Source: Myxococcales bacterium (GTDB taxonomy: Bacteria > Myxococcota > Myxococcia > Myxococcales > Myxococcaceae). From it: DNA of 32,124 bases. The translations under genes and the position numbers were made by a program. The notes under the pieces were generated by a model that worked only from the letters and a program-made list of their open reading frames with translations, searched no databases and was not told the DNA's origin. Within the stretch, counting starts at the first letter, position 1; each line of letters opens with the position of its first letter. The stretch lies in NCBI GenBank assembly GCA_003153055.1, contig PMBV01000395.1, positions 168 through 32,291 on the forward strand, written 5' to 3'. Of this stretch, positions 1 to 9,179 are shown piece after piece.

Positions 1-149
1 CGCCTGCGCGACGTCCACGGGGCGTTCGAAGCACCCCACTCGTGGTCGCGTCTGAAACGGGTGAGGATCGAGGCGAAGGCGTGCGCTCGAACACCATCAA
101 CGAAGTGGAGCTCGTTCGCTGAATCGAAGGCACCTCGGACGGAGCGCAA

Positions 150-1409
150 TCAAGCGAGTCCTTCCTGAGTGGTTTGCGTCGTCGGAGCCACCATCGACTT
201 CGCGCGGCGCCCGGTCATCTGCCACCTGAGGAGAGGAGGCGTGAGCACGGTGGTCGCGAGGACCATCGCCACCACGGCCGCGAACTCGCCCGAGCCCAGC
301 AGGGGCTGGCCGTCCATCTTCAAGGTGAGTCCCATGCCCGCGAAGATGAGCCCGACTTCACCTCGAGGGATCATCCCGAACCCGACGGCGAGGCGGTCGA
401 CACCAGGAGTCACCACCGCGAGGCCGCAGGCCTGCTTGCCCACGACCGCGGCGGCCGTGAGGGCGAGGGCGAGCATCACCGAGCCGCCAGCGAGATCCTC
501 GAGCTTCACCTGCACGCCCATGTGCACGAAGAAGAGCGGCACGAGGATGGTCGACACTGGCATCAACACGTCTTGAAGGCTGGTGCGCTCCGGGAGCAGG
601 TCGGAGAACGGCACCCCCTCGAGCACGAGGCCAGCGGCGAACGCTCCGACGATGGGCGCGAGGCCGACAGCTTCAGCCGCCCATGAAAGGCCGAAGCACG
701 CCACCAGCCCGGCGGTGAAGACGACGCCCTTGCCCTTGAGGCTGGAGACTAGGCGAAACAGGCGGGGAGAGATGGCGCGGCCGATGAGCAACGCGCCGAC
801 GAGGAAGCCCAGCGCCTTGCCAGTGACGAGCCCCGCGCTCACCAGTGGCGAATCGCCGGCCGTCGCCCCGCCGCCGGCGAGCCCGGCCATCACCGCGAGC
901 ACGATGAGGCCCATGACGTCGTCGATGACCGCGGCGCCCAAGACGATCTGCCCCTCGGCCGTCGACACCTTGCCCAAGTCCGACAGCACCCTTGCCGTGA
1001 TGCCCACCGAGGTGGCGCACAGCGTGGCGCCGAGGAAGAGCGCCGAGAACCAGTGGTGGTCGGGCAACAGCCACCTGCCGACCAGGAACCCCAGCACCAT
1101 CGGCACGATGACCCCGATGGTGGCGACGAGGAAGGCCGAGACTCCGACCTTGAGGAGGTCAGCCAGCCGAGTGGCCAGCCCCACCTCGAACAACAGGAGG
1201 ATGACGCCCAGGTTGGCCAGCGCCGCCACCGTGGTGTCGGTGCGCACGAAGGCCAGCCCGTCGAACCCCAACAACGGCAACGCTCCGATGCCAACCCCCG
1301 CGAGGAGCTCACCCAGCACTGGCGGCTGGTGGAATCGCTCGGCGAGCGCTCCTCCGAGCTTGGCGGCGACCAGGAGAGCGATCAGCGCAACGAGGAGGCT
1401 GGAGACCAT
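150..1409 (-). CDS. CPA2-family cation:proton antiporter (Kef/Na+-H+ exchanger type), membrane domain only
   Basis: This 419-residue integral membrane protein is almost wholly hydrophobic, with about a dozen helices. It has the Na_H_Exchanger family opening (QPPVLGELLAGVGIG, residues 28-42) and the paired aspartates of the ion-binding core (VIDDVMG, D163-D164). By family knowledge it exchanges K+ or Na+ for H+ across the inner membrane. There is no C-terminal TrkA-N/RCK domain, so it is shorter than KefB/KefC and resembles the plain Na+/H+ exchangers. The ATG start has an AAAGG about 10 bases upstream. It begins 18 bases after the ammonium channel stop on the same strand, so the two are probably co-transcribed. 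Ion specificity cannot be read from sequence. Confidence 0.88.
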   Translation of the reverse strand: MVSSLLVALIALLVAAKLGGALAERFHQPPVLGELLAGVGIGALPLLGFDGLAFVRTDTTVAALANLGVILLLFEVGLATRLADLLKVGVSAFLVATIGVIVPMVLGFLVGRWLLPDHHWFSALFLGATLCATSVGITARVLSDLGKVSTAEGQIVLGAAVIDDVMGLIVLAVMAGLAGGGATAGDSPLVSAGLVTGKALGFLVGALLIGRAISPRLFRLVSSLKGKGVVFTAGLVACFGLSWAAEAVGLAPIVGAFAAGLVLEGVPFSDLLPERTSLQDVLMPVSTILVPLFFVHMGVQVKLEDLAGGSVMLALALTAAAVVGKQACGLAVVTPGVDRLAVGFGMIPRGEVGLIFAGMGLTLKMDGQPLLGSGEFAAVVAMVLATTVLTPPLLRWQMTGRRAKSMVAPTTQTTQEGLA

Positions 1410-1427
1410 GGGAGCGCCTTTCTGCGA

Positions 1428-2834
1428 CTAGCCCTTCACCGCCGACACGGGGCTGGACTCGGTGTGGTAGCCGTGGAGCCCCATCTCGGGAATATCGAGG
1501 CCGCCGACTTCCTCCTCGAGGGTCGGGCGGTTGCCAACGAGCTTGCCGATGATGATGAACGAGGCAATGGCGACCGGAGCCACGTAGAGGATGTTGGCCA
1601 AGACGCCGATGACCTCGGCCACGAACTGGCCCGAGTTGCCGTAGAAGAGGCCAGCGACCTTGCCATCGACCCCGTTCCAGCCGTCGCCGTAGCGGCCGTT
1701 GGCGAACAGGCCGAGCGAGAGCACGCCCCAAGCGCCGTTGACGCCGTGAACCGCGGCCGCGCCGACCGGGTCATCAATCTTCAGCTTGCTGTCGATGAAC
1801 ATCGCCGCGACCACCACCAGCACGCCCGAGATGGCGCCGATGAGGAGGGCCGCCCAGGCATCGACGAAGGCACACGGAGCGGTGATGGCGACGAGGCCGG
1901 CGAGCATACCGTTGGCGAGCCAGGTCGGGTCAGGCTTGCCAAAGCGGGTCTTGACATAGAGGTAGGCGGTGAAGGCGCCCGAGGCCGACGCGAGCATGGT
2001 GTTGAGCGCCGCGATGGCGAGCTGGGTGTCCATGCCGGCCAGGGTCGAGCCGGCGTTGAAGCCGAACCAGCCGAAGGCGAGAATGAAGGTCCCCGTCATG
2101 ACCTGGGGGATGTTGTGCGGGGGAATCGGGTTGATGCTGCCGTCGGCGTTGTACTTGCCGGCGCGGGGGCCCAGCACCTTCGACAGGACCAGCGCCATCA
2201 CGCCGCCCGTCATGTGCACCACCGAGGAGCCGGCGAAGTCGACGTGGCCGTGACCGAGGCCGAAGTTCTTGCCCAGCTGCGACAGCCAGCCGCCGCCCCA
2301 CACCCAGTTCCCGTACACCGGGTAGATGATGGTCGAGATGACGAAGGAGAAGAGGACGAAGCTGGTGAACTTCCACCGCTCAGCGAGGGCCCCCGTGGGG
2401 ATGGTGCAGGTGGTGTCCATGAACACCATCTGGAAGAAGAACATCGCCGCTACGGCCGGCGTGAAGATCGACGGCGGCAACATGAAGCCGCTGGTGCCGA
2501 ACAGGCCGAAGTCCTTGCCGAAGAGGTTGATGGTGAACTCGGCGGTGGCCTTGAGGTTCTCTTCGTTACCGAAGGTGGCCATCGGGCCCATGCCGCCCAT
2601 CTGCAAGCCGAAGCCCACGAAGTAGAAGCCGATGATGCCGATGGCGTAGACGAAAAAGTTCATCCCCATCGTATGGGCCACGTTCTTCGCCCGCGTCAGG
2701 CCCGTCTCAACGAGTGCGAACCCCGCTTGCATAAACATGACCAACGCACCCGCAACAATCGTCCATACGATGTTGAGGGCGGTCTGTGTATCCGCGAGCT
2801 TAGTTGCCAATTCGGAAAGTGTCGGGTCAGCCAT
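1428..2834 (-). CDS. amt: Ammonium transporter, Amt/MEP family
   Basis: Predicted 468-residue ammonium channel of the inner membrane. The Amt signature DFAGSSVVHMTGG lies at residues 199-211, and the two pore histidines of the family are at H207 and H363 (AAVHGVNGAWG). The cytoplasmic tail ends with the usual EEEVGGLDIPEMG segment, the part contacted by PII proteins in known Amt complexes. I chose the ATG at 2834 because GGAGA lies about 6 bases upstream; an in-frame start 14 codons earlier would add a poor N-terminus. The usual partner glnK (PII) is not adjacent. The downstream neighbour is a cation/proton antiporter 18 bases away. A possible promoter lies in the AT-rich stretch upstream. 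Confidence 0.96.
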   Translation of the reverse strand: MADPTLSELATKLADTQTALNIVWTIVAGALVMFMQAGFALVETGLTRAKNVAHTMGMNFFVYAIGIIGFYFVGFGLQMGGMGPMATFGNEENLKATAEFTINLFGKDFGLFGTSGFMLPPSIFTPAVAAMFFFQMVFMDTTCTIPTGALAERWKFTSFVLFSFVISTIIYPVYGNWVWGGGWLSQLGKNFGLGHGHVDFAGSSVVHMTGGVMALVLSKVLGPRAGKYNADGSINPIPPHNIPQVMTGTFILAFGWFGFNAGSTLAGMDTQLAIAALNTMLASASGAFTAYLYVKTRFGKPDPTWLANGMLAGLVAITAPCAFVDAWAALLIGAISGVLVVVAAMFIDSKLKIDDPVGAAAVHGVNGAWGVLSLGLFANGRYGDGWNGVDGKVAGLFYGNSGQFVAEVIGVLANILYVAPVAIASFIIIGKLVGNRPTLEEEVGGLDIPEMGLHGYHTESSPVSAVKG

Positions 2835-2881
2835 CTGTTCTCCATGTGCGACGCAGGAATATTCGGCTTGAGACACTTAGC

Positions 2882-2911
2882 TTAAAAGCACATAAAAATA
2901 TGCTCTGTCAA
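2882..2911 (-). promoter_or_regulatory. Candidate sigma-70-like promoter for amt
   Basis: On the minus strand a perfect TTGACA (2911-2906) is followed after 18 bases by TTTTAA (2887-2882), about 50 bases before the amt start. The surroundings are conspicuously AT-rich (tataTTTTTatg) for this genome. The -10 match is only 3 of 6 and the spacing is one base long, so this is a weak call. I saw no sigma-54 (GG-N10-GC) element, which might have been expected for a nitrogen-regulated gene. The rest of the 308-base gap 2835-3142 shows no gene and no clear terminator for ilvE. Confidence 0.35.
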
Positions 2912-3142
2912 ACAGACTTAGTGACAAACTCTACACTATTGACGCAAGTCAAGAGGATGAGGGACCGTGGACGCCTCCTTCCCTCGTGGTTGCGAGGGGG
3001 AGTGTCGCAGGACGGACAATGTCGACTTCGGTGCTCACCGACCGTTCAACTCGTGAGCAAGGCGGCCTCGCGCAGCAGTCGGCCCTCCGAGCCCGCACCG
3101 CGGCGCTCGGCGACCAACGTCATGCTGGCTCAGGACACCGAC

Positions 3143-4210
3143 TCAGACGACCGGGTGCATCCACCCGTAGCGGTCAGCCTTGAGTCCCTGCTGGAGGCTG
3201 GAGATCTCCTCGAACAACTTGAGGCTCACCGGGCCCGGCTGCCCACCGTTGAGCACCAGCTTGCCACCCTCGAAGGCGAGCTCACCCACGGGGCTGATGA
3301 CGGCCGCGGTCCCCGTGCCGAACACCTCGGTGAGGGCCCCCTTCTGGTGGGCCGACTTGAGCTCCTCGAGCGAGAGCGGCCGCTCTTCGAGCTTGAAGCC
3401 GAGGTCCTTGCCCATCACCAGCACCGAGTCTCGCGTGATGCCACCGAGAATCGAGTCGGACAATGGCGGCGTGACCAGCGTGCCCCCGATGACCGCGAAG
3501 AGGTTCATGGTGCCGACCTCTTCGACGAAGGCGTGCTCCTTGGCGTCGAGCCACAGCACCTGATCGAACCCCGCCTGCTTGGCCGCGTGGGCCGCGTGGA
3601 GGCTCGCCGCGTAGTTCGCTCCGGCCTTGGTCGCGCCCAGCCCGCCGCGAGGGGCCCTCACTTCCTGCGTCTCGACCCAGATGCGCACCGACTTGAGGCC
3701 CTTGCCGCCGTAGTAGTTGGCGCTGGGCGAGGCGATGATGAAGTAGAGGTAGTTGTTGGCCGGGCGCACACCCAGGAACGCCTCGGTCGCCACCAGCGTC
3801 GGCCTCAGGTACAGCGAGGTGCCCGGCGCCGAAGGCACCCAGTCGGCGTCGGCCCGCACCAGCTCCTTGAGCCCGGCCAGCATCTCGGCCTCGGAGGGCG
3901 TGGGCATGCAGAGCCGCGGCGCGCCCCTCGCCATGCGGCGAACGTGGGCGTCAGGACGGAACATGACGATGCGCCCGTCTTTCCACCGGAAGGCCTTGGC
4001 GCCCTCGAACATCGCCTGACCGTAGTGGAGCACGGCCGACGCGGGGTCCATCGCCAAGGGCCCGTAGGGGCGAACCTGGGGGTCGTGCCACCCCGATTCC
4101 GCCGCGTAGGTCATGGTGAAGAAGTGGTCGGTGAAGTGCTTCCCGAACCCCAAGTCCGCATCGGGGGGCCGGCTCTTCGGCGTCGTCGTCTTGGTGAAAG
4201 AGATGTTCAT
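3143..4210 (-). CDS. ilvE: Branched-chain-amino-acid aminotransferase
   Basis: This 355-residue PLP enzyme of fold type IV transfers the amino group between glutamate and the 2-keto acids of leucine, isoleucine and valine, in the cytoplasm. The PLP lysine is K195 in GATKAGANYAAS, and the family motif EVGTMNLF lies at 231-238. The length and the DHFFTM / HYGQAMFEGAKAFR segments match the longer, eukaryote-like BCAT subgroup rather than the roughly 310-residue E. coli IlvE. The start is the ATG at 4210, preceded by GAGGAG at a 6-base spacing; the open frame continues upstream without similarity. In myxobacteria branched-chain keto acids also prime iso-fatty acids, but a link to the nearby lipid genes is only inference. 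Confidence 0.95.
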   Translation of the reverse strand: MNISFTKTTTPKSRPPDADLGFGKHFTDHFFTMTYAAESGWHDPQVRPYGPLAMDPASAVLHYGQAMFEGAKAFRWKDGRIVMFRPDAHVRRMARGAPRLCMPTPSEAEMLAGLKELVRADADWVPSAPGTSLYLRPTLVATEAFLGVRPANNYLYFIIASPSANYYGGKGLKSVRIWVETQEVRAPRGGLGATKAGANYAASLHAAHAAKQAGFDQVLWLDAKEHAFVEEVGTMNLFAVIGGTLVTPPLSDSILGGITRDSVLVMGKDLGFKLEERPLSLEELKSAHQKGALTEVFGTGTAAVISPVGELAFEGGKLVLNGGQPGPVSLKLFEEISSLQQGLKADRYGWMHPVV

Positions 4211-4310
4211 TCGCTCCTCGGTCCTCCGTACGACCCTTACAAATGCCAGCGACGACAGACAAGTGCCACGGACACCAGCACAGCGGCCCTGGCCTTCGTT
4301 TTCCTCTGCT

Positions 4311-5690
4311 TCAGCACTCGATGACGTTGACCGCGAGGCCACCTCGGGACGTCTCCTTGTACTTGGTCGACATGTCGGCGCCGGTCTGCCGCATCGTGGC
4401 GATGACGCGATCGAGCGACACCTTGTGCCTGCCGTCGCCCAGCATGGCGAGGCGCGCGGCGTTGAGCGCCTTCACCGCCCCCATGGCGTTGCGCTCGATG
4501 CACGGCACCTGCACGAGGCCTCCGATGGGGTCACAGGTGAGGCCCAGGTTGTGCTCCATGCCGATCTCCGCCGCGTTCTCCACTTGCTCGCAGCTGCCGC
4601 CCAGCACCTCGGCGAGGCCAGCGGCGGCCATCGAACAGGCGACCCCCACCTCGCCCTGACAGCCGACTTCCGCCCCCGAGAGCGAGGCGTTCCGCTTGTA
4701 CAGCGAGGCGATGGCCGCCGCCGTCAACAGGAAGCGCACCGCCCCGTCGTCATCGGCCTTCATGACGAAACGCATGTAGTAATGGAGCACCGACGGAATG
4801 ATGCCCGCGGCCCCGTTGGTCGGCGCGGTCACCACCCGACCCCCGGCGGCGTTCTCTTCGTTCACCGCCAAGGCCCAGAGGTTGAGCCAGTCGATGGCCG
4901 CCAAGGGGTCGTCGGTTGTACCCTGCTGGCTCTTCAGCTTCTTGCACAGGGCCGGTGCCCGACGCTTCACCTTGAGGCCTCCCGGCAACGTCCCCTCGCG
5001 CTCGCAGCCGCGCTTGACGCTGGCCTCCATCGCCCGCCAAATCTCGAGGACGCCCGCCTTCACCTGGGCCTCGGGCTGAAAGAACGTCTCGTTCTCGAGC
5101 ATCACGCCGCTGATCGAAAGCCCGTGTGCGTGACACTGACTGAGCAGCTCGGCAGCCGAGGTGAAGGCGATGGGCGGTGGAGTCCGCGCCTCCTCCCCGC
5201 TGGCGCCCACCGGCTGGCCCTCGGCGTCCACCACGAAGCCGCCTCCGACCGAGTAGTACACCCGCTCGCGGAGCATCACCCCGGTGGGCCCGTAGGCCGA
5301 GAAACGCATCGCGTTGGAGTGCAGCGGCAGCCGCTCCTGTCGGTGAAAGACGACGGCCTCGGCGGGAACGAAGGTGATGAGTTGACGGCCCAGCAACCTC
5401 AGCCGCCCTTCGGTCTCAATGCTCGCCACCCGCGCCGGCACCGAGTCGATGCTCACCGACCGCGGCCGCTCGCCCTCGAGGCCCAGCATCACCGCCACGT
5501 CGGTCCCGTGGCCTTTGCCGGTGAACCCCAGGGAGCCGAACAGCTCCACCCGCACTCGAGCGATCTCCCCCAATAGAGCGTCGGCCTCGAGGCCCAGCGC
5601 GAAGAGGCGGGCCGCGTGCATCGGCCCCACCGTGTGGGAGCTCGATGGCCCAATGCCGATTTTGAACAAGTCGAAGACGCCAATGTGCAT
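4311..5690 (-). CDS. sdaA: L-serine dehydratase, single-chain [4Fe-4S] type
   Basis: This 459-residue cytoplasmic enzyme deaminates L-serine to pyruvate and ammonia using an oxygen-sensitive [4Fe-4S] cluster. The N-terminal motif [15 protein letters not shown] is at residues 12-26. Cluster cysteines are C344 (VGCQGE), C386 (LTCDP) and C397 (VPCIE), and the very last residue is C459. These sit one residue after the Legionella pneumophila enzyme numbering I recall (343, 385, 396, tail 458), where the terminal cysteine occupies the active site. The ATG at 5690 has AAAGGGG upstream and aligns with the E. coli SdaA start; the frame stays open to 6569 but that part is not coding. It is transcribed divergently from the TPR gene. 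Confidence 0.95.
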   Translation of the reverse strand: MHIGVFDLFKIGIGPSSSHTVGPMHAARLFALGLEADALLGEIARVRVELFGSLGFTGKGHGTDVAVMLGLEGERPRSVSIDSVPARVASIETEGRLRLLGRQLITFVPAEAVVFHRQERLPLHSNAMRFSAYGPTGVMLRERVYYSVGGGFVVDAEGQPVGASGEEARTPPPIAFTSAAELLSQCHAHGLSISGVMLENETFFQPEAQVKAGVLEIWRAMEASVKRGCEREGTLPGGLKVKRRAPALCKKLKSQQGTTDDPLAAIDWLNLWALAVNEENAAGGRVVTAPTNGAAGIIPSVLHYYMRFVMKADDDGAVRFLLTAAAIASLYKRNASLSGAEVGCQGEVGVACSMAAAGLAEVLGGSCEQVENAAEIGMEHNLGLTCDPIGGLVQVPCIERNAMGAVKALNAARLAMLGDGRHKVSLDRVIATMRQTGADMSTKYKETSRGGLAVNVIEC

Positions 5691-5826
5691 GTGCCGACCC
5701 CTTTGCCTCGTTCCAAGAACATGCACGCGTTGCCCCTTGGGCGAAACTGTACTTGGGCCCTCGGGCCGTATCGCCATGATTTTCCAGGCCCAGACCTCGC
5801 GCCACGGGGTTGTTACTGTTGGAGTG

Positions 5827-7368
5827 ATGACTCGCCTCATGCTCCCACTGTTCGCACTGTGGGCGCTCAACTCTGGAGCGGCAGCCCGAGCCCCCGTGGT
5901 GGCAGCGGTGCCAGCGAGCATGAGCGACGACCTCGAGCCCCTGGAGCTGTTGCTGGCCGCCCGGGCCTCGTCCCTGCTCGACGGCGTGAGCGAGCTCGAC
6001 CTCGGTTCGTCGCTCCGCCTGCTTGAGGAAGAGGGCGCGACGGCCGACGAAGGGGCCCCGCTCCTGGCCCTGCTGGGGGTCGACCGGCTGGTGGTGTTCC
6101 GCCTGGTGGAGCAAGGGAGCCTCACCCTCGAGATGACGGTGCTCGCAGGCGGCCGGCCGACTTCGACTCGGCTCTCGCTGGGCAGGGGCTGGAGCGAGGC
6201 CTTGGAGCGAGGTGGCCCGGCCCTGGCCACGGCTCTGCTCGGTCGAGCGCCCAGGAAGACCGCGGCCGAGCCTGCCTCGACGAGCGACCAGGCCCTCGAG
6301 GCCTTGGGCCAGTGCCACCGCGTGCTGGTGCGCCAGCCGCTGGGCATCGACGGCCCGTCGCCGCTCGACGCGGCCGAGCTCGAGCGGGCCATGGAGGCCT
6401 GCCGAGCCGCGGCGACCCTCGACCCGGCGCTCCACTTCGCCACCGCGACGCTCGCCCTGGCCCAGGCCATCTCGGGCGCCGAGGCCGACGCCACCCAGAC
6501 CCTCGCGTCACTGGAGGCGCGAGACGAGAGGCTCCTGCCGGCGGAGCTGGCCCGCTTCTGGCTGCTCACCCGCTACCAATCGAACGAGGCCGGCCTCGCG
6601 TTCCTCGCCCGGCTCGTCGACCAGCAGCCGGGGAAGCTGATTCTTCGCTCCACGCTCGGCGAGGCCCTGGCCTCTACGGGAGCCTTCGCGCGCGCCGAGG
6701 CGGTGTGGCGCGCCTCCCTCGAGCGGGCGCCTCGCGCTGCCTGGGCCAGGGCTCGCCTGTCGCACGCCCTGGCTCGCCAAGAGCGGCTGGTGGATGCGGT
6801 GGCGGTGGCGAAGCGGGGCCTCGAGCTCAGCCCGCGGAGTCGCACCGCCCGCCTCGCGCTGGGCCTTCGGTTGCTCGACCTGAACCAGCCCCTCGCCGCC
6901 CGGGAGCAGCTCAAGCCCCTCGCCGAGCGGAGACCCAGCCGAGGCCTCGAGCTGGTGGCGCTGGGCTGGGCCCAGTGGCGGCTCGGCCAGGTGGACCAGG
7001 CAGCGACCGCGTTCGAGCGAGCGCTGGACGCCGCCGACTCCGACGCCGAGTGGAGGACTCGAGCCCGCGCCTTCTATGAGCTCGCCCTGGTCGAGGCCAA
7101 GAGAGGTCGGCCCGACGCGGCTCGTGTTGCCCTGCGGGCCTCGGAGCGAACCGGCCTCACGATGCGGACCGTCGACCCTCTGTTGGCCGAGGCCGCCCGA
7201 GACATCGAGCGGAGCGACACCGGAGGAATGATGGACGGAGGCAAACACACCGCGCCCCCGCTGGCGCCCCGGGAGGTGAGCCTCTTCCCCCTGGATCGCT
7301 TCGGTGAGCCCGACCCCAGCGCCACCAAACCACCGCCACCCGAGGGCCTGGCCTTCTTCCGCTTCTGA
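5827..7368 (+). CDS. Secreted or periplasmic TPR-repeat protein of unknown function
   Basis: Predicted 513 residues with an N-terminal signal peptide ([20 protein letters not shown], cleavage probably near residue 20). An alpha-helical central and C-terminal part contains several degenerate TPR-like helix pairs, roughly residues 150-450, with A/L-rich repeats such as [26 protein letters not shown]. The C-terminal 50 residues are proline-rich and look disordered. TPR arrays usually hold other proteins, so a scaffold role in the envelope is plausible; no enzymatic motif is seen. A GTG directly before the chosen ATG, or an ATG four codons later, are alternative starts. It lies 47 bases upstream of the acyltransferase on the same strand and may be first in that operon. 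Confidence 0.8.
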   Translation: MTRLMLPLFALWALNSGAAARAPVVAAVPASMSDDLEPLELLLAARASSLLDGVSELDLGSSLRLLEEEGATADEGAPLLALLGVDRLVVFRLVEQGSLTLEMTVLAGGRPTSTRLSLGRGWSEALERGGPALATALLGRAPRKTAAEPASTSDQALEALGQCHRVLVRQPLGIDGPSPLDAAELERAMEACRAAATLDPALHFATATLALAQAISGAEADATQTLASLEARDERLLPAELARFWLLTRYQSNEAGLAFLARLVDQQPGKLILRSTLGEALASTGAFARAEAVWRASLERAPRAAWARARLSHALARQERLVDAVAVAKRGLELSPRSRTARLALGLRLLDLNQPLAAREQLKPLAERRPSRGLELVALGWAQWRLGQVDQAATAFERALDAADSDAEWRTRARAFYELALVEAKRGRPDAARVALRASERTGLTMRTVDPLLAEAARDIERSDTGGMMDGGKHTAPPLAPREVSLFPLDRFGEPDPSATKPPPPEGLAFFRF

Positions 7369-7415
7369 GTCACGCACGGCATGTCGTGACGGAGCCTGCT
7401 ACTCTCGGCGGCTCG

Positions 7416-8186
7416 ATGGCATCGAGCGACCTCCCCGTCAGCGACCGCGCCTTGCTGAGACTCCAGCGAATGGTGGGCTGGGCGACCTTCGCCGTCGTGG
7501 GCCCGGGCTCGGTCATCGCCATGCGCCTCATTCGCAACCACCGCATCGACGGCATGGCCGAAGCCCGCCGCGTCTACCGAGCAGCGGTCTCCACCGGGCG
7601 ACCCACCATCGTCTGCGCCAACCACCTCACCATGGTCGACTCGGCCTTCCTCCACTGGGCGATGGCCCCCATTCCCGAGTACCTGCTCCACTTCGGCCGC
7701 TTCTCGTGGAACGTGGCGGCCCTGGAGCACTTCGACAAGAACCCCTTCCTCAAGACCATCGTCTTCCTCGCCAAGACCGTGCCCATCGATCGCGGCGACG
7801 GGGACCACGCCAAGGCCGTGCTGAACAAGATTCGCTGGCTCGTCTCCCGCGGCGAGGTGCTCACCCTCTTTCCCGAGGGGGCCAGGAGCCGCTCCGGTCG
7901 CATCGACCCGTCCACGGTCACTTATGGCGTCGGTCAGATTCTCAAGGACCTCGACCGGCCCCAGGTGCTCTGTGCCTACCTGCGTGGCCGGCACCAGAAG
8001 GGCATGAGTGGAGTGCCGGCGCGCGGAGACACCATGGAGCTCAAGGTCGAGCTCCTCGAGCCCACCACCCAGCAGACCGGGCTCCGCGCTGCTCGTGACT
8101 TGTCGCGTCAAGTCATCGCCAAGTTGAAGAGCATGGAGGACGCGTGGCTCGCCAGGCACGACCTCGGCTCCGTGGTCAATCCGTGA
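7416..8186 (+). CDS. plsC: 1-acyl-sn-glycerol-3-phosphate acyltransferase family protein (PlsC-like)
   Basis: This 256-residue lysophospholipid acyltransferase carries the family catalytic motif H-x4-D (NHLTMVDS, H70 and D75) and the substrate-binding motif FPEG (152-155, in LFPEGARSRSG). The family moves an acyl chain from acyl-ACP or acyl-CoA to a glycerolipid, working at the inner membrane. The N-terminal hydrophobic stretch (residues 20-37) fits membrane association. An in-frame GTG ten codons upstream (7386) is the alternative start; neither has a clear Shine-Dalgarno. It is followed after 42 bases by the fatty-acid-synthase-like genes, so its acyl donor may be the product of those genes (inference). 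Other substrates, such as a non-glycerol acceptor, are possible. Confidence 0.85.
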   Translation: MASSDLPVSDRALLRLQRMVGWATFAVVGPGSVIAMRLIRNHRIDGMAEARRVYRAAVSTGRPTIVCANHLTMVDSAFLHWAMAPIPEYLLHFGRFSWNVAALEHFDKNPFLKTIVFLAKTVPIDRGDGDHAKAVLNKIRWLVSRGEVLTLFPEGARSRSGRIDPSTVTYGVGQILKDLDRPQVLCAYLRGRHQKGMSGVPARGDTMELKVELLEPTTQQTGLRAARDLSRQVIAKLKSMEDAWLARHDLGSVVNP

Positions 8187-8203
8187 CAATTGGGTGTTAC
8201 TCG

Positions 8204-8228
8204 CGGGGGTCTTGCCCCCGAGGACCCC
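8204..8228 (+). promoter_or_regulatory. Two mutually exclusive hairpins over the ribosome binding site of the reductase gene
   Basis: Hairpin A pairs CGGGGG (8204-8209) with CCCCCG (8215-8220) around a 5-base loop and leaves the AGGA (8221-8224) free. Hairpin B pairs GGGGTC (8206-8211) with GACCCC (8223-8228), which would cover part of the ribosome binding site up to the base before ATG. Both are perfect. The pairing is seen in sequence; a switching role is inference. A TGTTAC extended -10-like element lies immediately upstream (8195-8200). Confidence 0.35.
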
Positions 8229-9179
8229 ATGAGCATCCGCTTCGACTCGACGCACTGGGCACTGATTCTGGGTGGCTCCAGCGGCTTCGGGCTGGCCACC
8301 GCGCAGAAGCTCGCCCGTCACGGCATGAACGTCGCCGTGGTGCACCGCGACCGAAAGGGCGCGATGGCGGCGATCGAGACCCGGTTCGACGAGATTCGCA
8401 AGACGAACGTCGGCTTCTTCGCGCTGAACCTCGACGCCCTCTCGACTGAGGGTCGGGCGCAGGCGCTCGACCAGCTCAAGGTCAAGCTGGGAGCCGAGGG
8501 TCGGGTGCGCGTGCTGCTCCACTCCATCGCCTTCGGGAACCTGAAGCCAGTGGTGGCGCCCAAGCCCGAGCTGGCCCAGAGGCAGGCCACCGAAGAGCTG
8601 GCCAAGAAGCTGGGCATCTCCGCGGCGACGCTGGCCGACGCAGTGCGCGAGGTGTTCGCCACGCAGCAGGCTGACGCGCTGGCCGGCCTGGTGGAGGCTC
8701 CCGCGGTCGAAGAGGGTGGCCCGGTGCTGGAAGATGAAGACTTCGCCCGCACCATCTACAGCATGGGCACCAGCCTCTCGACGTGGACCCAAGACGTCTT
8801 CGTGCGCGGGTTGTTCGCCAGCGATGCACGAGTCATCGGAATGACGAGCGAGGGCAACGAGGTGGCCTGGCGCGGCTACGCGGCGGTGGCCGCGGCCAAG
8901 GTCGCGCTCGAGTCCGTGTCTCGGGCGCTGGCCGTCGAGCTGGGGCCGTTCGGCGTCCGCTCCAACATCGTGCAGGCGGGCGTCACCGACACGCCGGCAT
9001 TGAGGCTCATACCCGGGAGCGATCGCATGAAGGCTGGGGCGCGGCTCAAGAACCCCCTGGGCCGCCTCACGACGCCAGCCGACGTGGCCGACTTCATCTG
9101 CCTCCTCGCCACCGACGAGGCCAGATGGGTGAACGGCGCCATCTTGCGGGTCGACGGCGGCGAGCGGGTCGCCGGCTGA
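8229..9179 (+). CDS. Enoyl-ACP reductase-like SDR (FabI/FabL type, with insertion)
   Basis: This 316-residue short-chain dehydrogenase/reductase has the NAD(P)-binding glycine motif GGSSGFGLA at residues 15-23. Its catalytic pair has Y-x6-K spacing (Y217, K224), typical of FabI/FabL enoyl reductases rather than the Y-x3-K of ordinary SDRs. The FabI-like segment LLHSIAFGNLKPV is at 97-109. It is about 55 residues longer than FabI because of an insertion around residues 108-170. The expected role is the last reduction of the elongation cycle, trans-2-enoyl-ACP to acyl-ACP. The ATG at 8229 is preceded by GAGGA at 7 bases; an in-frame start at 8190 is not supported. The stop overlaps the next start (TGATG). 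Confidence 0.8.
   Translation: MSIRFDSTHWALILGGSSGFGLATAQKLARHGMNVAVVHRDRKGAMAAIETRFDEIRKTNVGFFALNLDALSTEGRAQALDQLKVKLGAEGRVRVLLHSIAFGNLKPVVAPKPELAQRQATEELAKKLGISAATLADAVREVFATQQADALAGLVEAPAVEEGGPVLEDEDFARTIYSMGTSLSTWTQDVFVRGLFASDARVIGMTSEGNEVAWRGYAAVAAAKVALESVSRALAVELGPFGVRSNIVQAGVTDTPALRLIPGSDRMKAGARLKNPLGRLTTPADVADFICLLATDEARWVNGAILRVDGGERVAG

Noticed and set aside
1..122. Open plus-strand frame ending in TGA at 120-122 (reads ...RSNTINEVELVR), possible end of an upstream gene
   Set aside because: Only about 40 codons, with weak third-position GC, and another frame shows stronger bias; cannot be supported without sequence to the left.
1053..2885. 610-codon plus-strand open frame opposite the antiporter and ammonium channel genes
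   Set aside because: Its predicted protein is a repetitive Glu/Arg/His/Gly sequence, typical antisense shadow of GC-rich genes; the minus strand encodes clear families.
2905..2917. Small inverted repeat TCTGT-CAA-ACAGA near the amt promoter as an operator
   Set aside because: Only 5-bp arms overlapping the TTGACA; too short to claim as a regulator site.
5691..6569. Upstream extension of the serine dehydratase frame to 752 codons
   Set aside because: The extension is Ser/Arg/Ala-rich noise antisense to the TPR gene; the family starts at MHIGVFDLF with a ribosome binding site.
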